NCBI RefSeq assembly: GCF_039649665.1
Contig: NZ_JBDJAW010000007.1
Location: forward strand, 124,001-188,000
Length of the DNA: 64,000 nt
Reading direction: 5' to 3'
Source: Microbispora sp. ZYX-F-249
GTDB taxonomy: Bacteria; Actinomycetota; Actinomycetes; Streptosporangiales; Streptosporangiaceae
Below the pieces are notes generated by a model, which did no database searches, had not been told where the DNA came from, and saw nothing but the letters and a program-made list of their open reading frames with translations. Position numbers and translations under genes: made by a program. How positions within the stretch are numbered: the stretch's first letter is position 1; the number at the start of each line of letters is the position of its first letter. This document shows, piece after piece, positions 63,063 through 64,000 of this stretch.

Positions 63063-64000
63063 TCACGCCCGGATGCCTCGGGTCGACTCCACCACGTCGG
63101 TGAGCTTACGGCGCAGGGCCTCGTAGAACATGCTCAGGGGGAACTCGTCGGGCAGGACGGCGTCGACCATGGCCTTCTGCTCCGTGGGCAGCGCCTGGAC
63201 GCCCTGCTTCCACACCGAGGCCGGGTCGGGCTCGACGTACGCCGCGACCAGCTCGTGCGCGGCGAGCCAGTGCGCGCGCTTGGACCGGTCGATGCCGTCG
63301 CGGTAGAGCTTCTCCACCTCGCCGCGCAGGTCGGCGACGCCGTCGGCGACCCGCGACCAGTCGATGGTGAGCCGGTTGTCGGTCCACCGCACGATGCCCT
63401 GCCGGTGCAGGTAGGCGAACAGCAGCTGGCCGCCGAGCCCGTCGTAGTTGCGCACCCGGTCACCGGTGATCGGGAAGCGGAACAGCCGGTCGAACAGGAT
63501 GGCGTACTGGACGTACCGCGCGTGCGGCACGCCCGCCGCCTCCAGCTTCACGGCCTCGCCGTACGCCGTGAGGTCGCAGCGCAGCTCCTCCAGGCTGTAG
63601 AGCCAGTACGGCATGCGCTGCTTGATCATGAACGGGTCGAACGGCAGGTCGCCGTGGCTGTGCGTGCGGTCGTGGACGAGGTCCCACAGCACGAACGTGT
63701 CCTGGGCGAGGTCCTGGGACGCCAGCAGCCGGGCGGCGTCCGGCGGAAGCTCCAGCTTCAGCGTGGCCGCGGCGGCCTCGCTGACCCGGCGGAACCGGGC
63801 CGCCTCGCGGTCGCAGAAGATGCCGCCCCAGGTGAACTTCGGCGGGGTCTGGCGCACGACCACGGTCTCGGGGAACAGCACGGCCGAGTTGGTGTCGTAG
63901 CCGGAGGTGAAGTCGACGAACGTGATCGGCACGAACATGGGGTTGTCGTAGCCGCCCGCCTCCAGCTCGGCGAGCCACTGGGGCCACACCACCCGGATCC
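63063..64000 (-). CDS. DUF6421 family protein, N-terminus beyond the window
   Basis: The frame is open to the right edge, so the start is not in the window; about 312 C-terminal residues are visible. Segments include WPQWLAELEAGGYDNPMFVP, FTWGGIFCDREAARFRRVSE, LASQDLAQDTFVLWDLVHDRTHSHGDLPFDPFMIKQRMPYWLYSLEELRCDLTAYGEAVKLEAAG, and a helical C-terminus. HDRTHSHGDLPFDPF and EELRCDLTAYGE could be metal-binding like a peptidase HExxH-type core, but this is speculation. The family is actinomycete and uncharacterised. It is the first visible gene of the SDR/aldolase unit. Confidence 0.8.
   Translation of the reverse strand, partial: IRVVWPQWLAELEAGGYDNPMFVPITFVDFTSGYDTNSAVLFPETVVVRQTPPKFTWGGIFCDREAARFRRVSEAAAATLKLELPPDAARLLASQDLAQDTFVLWDLVHDRTHSHGDLPFDPFMIKQRMPYWLYSLEELRCDLTAYGEAVKLEAAGVPHARYVQYAILFDRLFRFPITGDRVRNYDGLGGQLLFAYLHRQGIVRWTDNRLTIDWSRVADGVADLRGEVEKLYRDGIDRSKRAHWLAAHELVAAYVEPDPASVWKQGVQALPTEQKAMVDAVLPDEFPLSMFYEALRRKLTDVVESTRGIRA

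Noticed and set aside
1-64000. tRNA, rRNA, insertion sequence or prophage genes
   Set aside because: No rRNA-like sequence, tRNA cloverleaf, transposase or integrase motif was recognised in any frame.

Overview
High-GC DNA with dense genes, frequent GTG starts and short overlaps points to an actinomycete. The gene set (GlnE, a GlnA2-type glutamine synthetase, an F420:NADP oxidoreductase, SARP/BTAD regulators, DUF3105/DUF305, DUF6421) fits Streptosporangiales or a related filamentous group; the family is inference. I saw no rRNA, tRNA, CRISPR array, transposase or phage gene. The window looks chromosomal.

Layout. 0-4.8 kb: a hemerythrin-like gene cut by the left edge, a GNAT gene with a start problem, a secreted zinc-peptidase relative without its catalytic residues, a SnoaL-like protein, a membrane protein and a DUF574 methyltransferase. 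4.8-12.2 kb: glnE and a GlnA2-like synthetase around an amidotransferase, an alpha/beta hydrolase and a hotdog-type protein. 12.4-21.1 kb: two paralogous membrane histidine kinases separated by an ArsR-type regulator and an MFS transporter, then a SARP fused to a response regulator. 21.1-30.7 kb: nadE, a TetR/MFS pair, a second MFS transporter, panB, a PLP trans-sulfuration enzyme, a hydrolase and an F420-dependent reductase. 30.8-34.7 kb: an ABC exporter with a two-component pair. 34.7-41.8 kb: a secreted lipase, a SIS-like protein, LysR and a small membrane protein, map, and a CopC / CopD-CtaG pair.

42.1-50.5 kb is a regulatory island. An XRE-TPR regulator faces a 44-codon gene for a small exported peptide with a Cys-Cys C-terminus. 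An approximately 1.1 kb gene-poor stretch with an 8-bp-arm palindrome follows, then two tandem SARP/NB-ARC/TPR regulators. The XRE-TPR/peptide pair resembles a peptide quorum-sensing module and is my main candidate for an undescribed system. 50.6-64 kb: PucR with an orphan xanthine-dehydrogenase molybdenum subunit, two secreted or membrane proteins of unknown role, ald, a DUF3105/DUF305 pair, amt, and a threonine aldolase / SDR / DUF6421 trio that runs off the right edge.

Nitrogen and NAD metabolism is a recurring theme (glnE, glutamine synthetase, amt, ald, nadE, PucR/XDH). Regulation is strongly represented, with three histidine kinases, two receiver-domain proteins and three SARPs. Most convergent gene pairs are separated by GC-rich hairpins without U-tracts. 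Several genes and gaps carry short tandem repeats.
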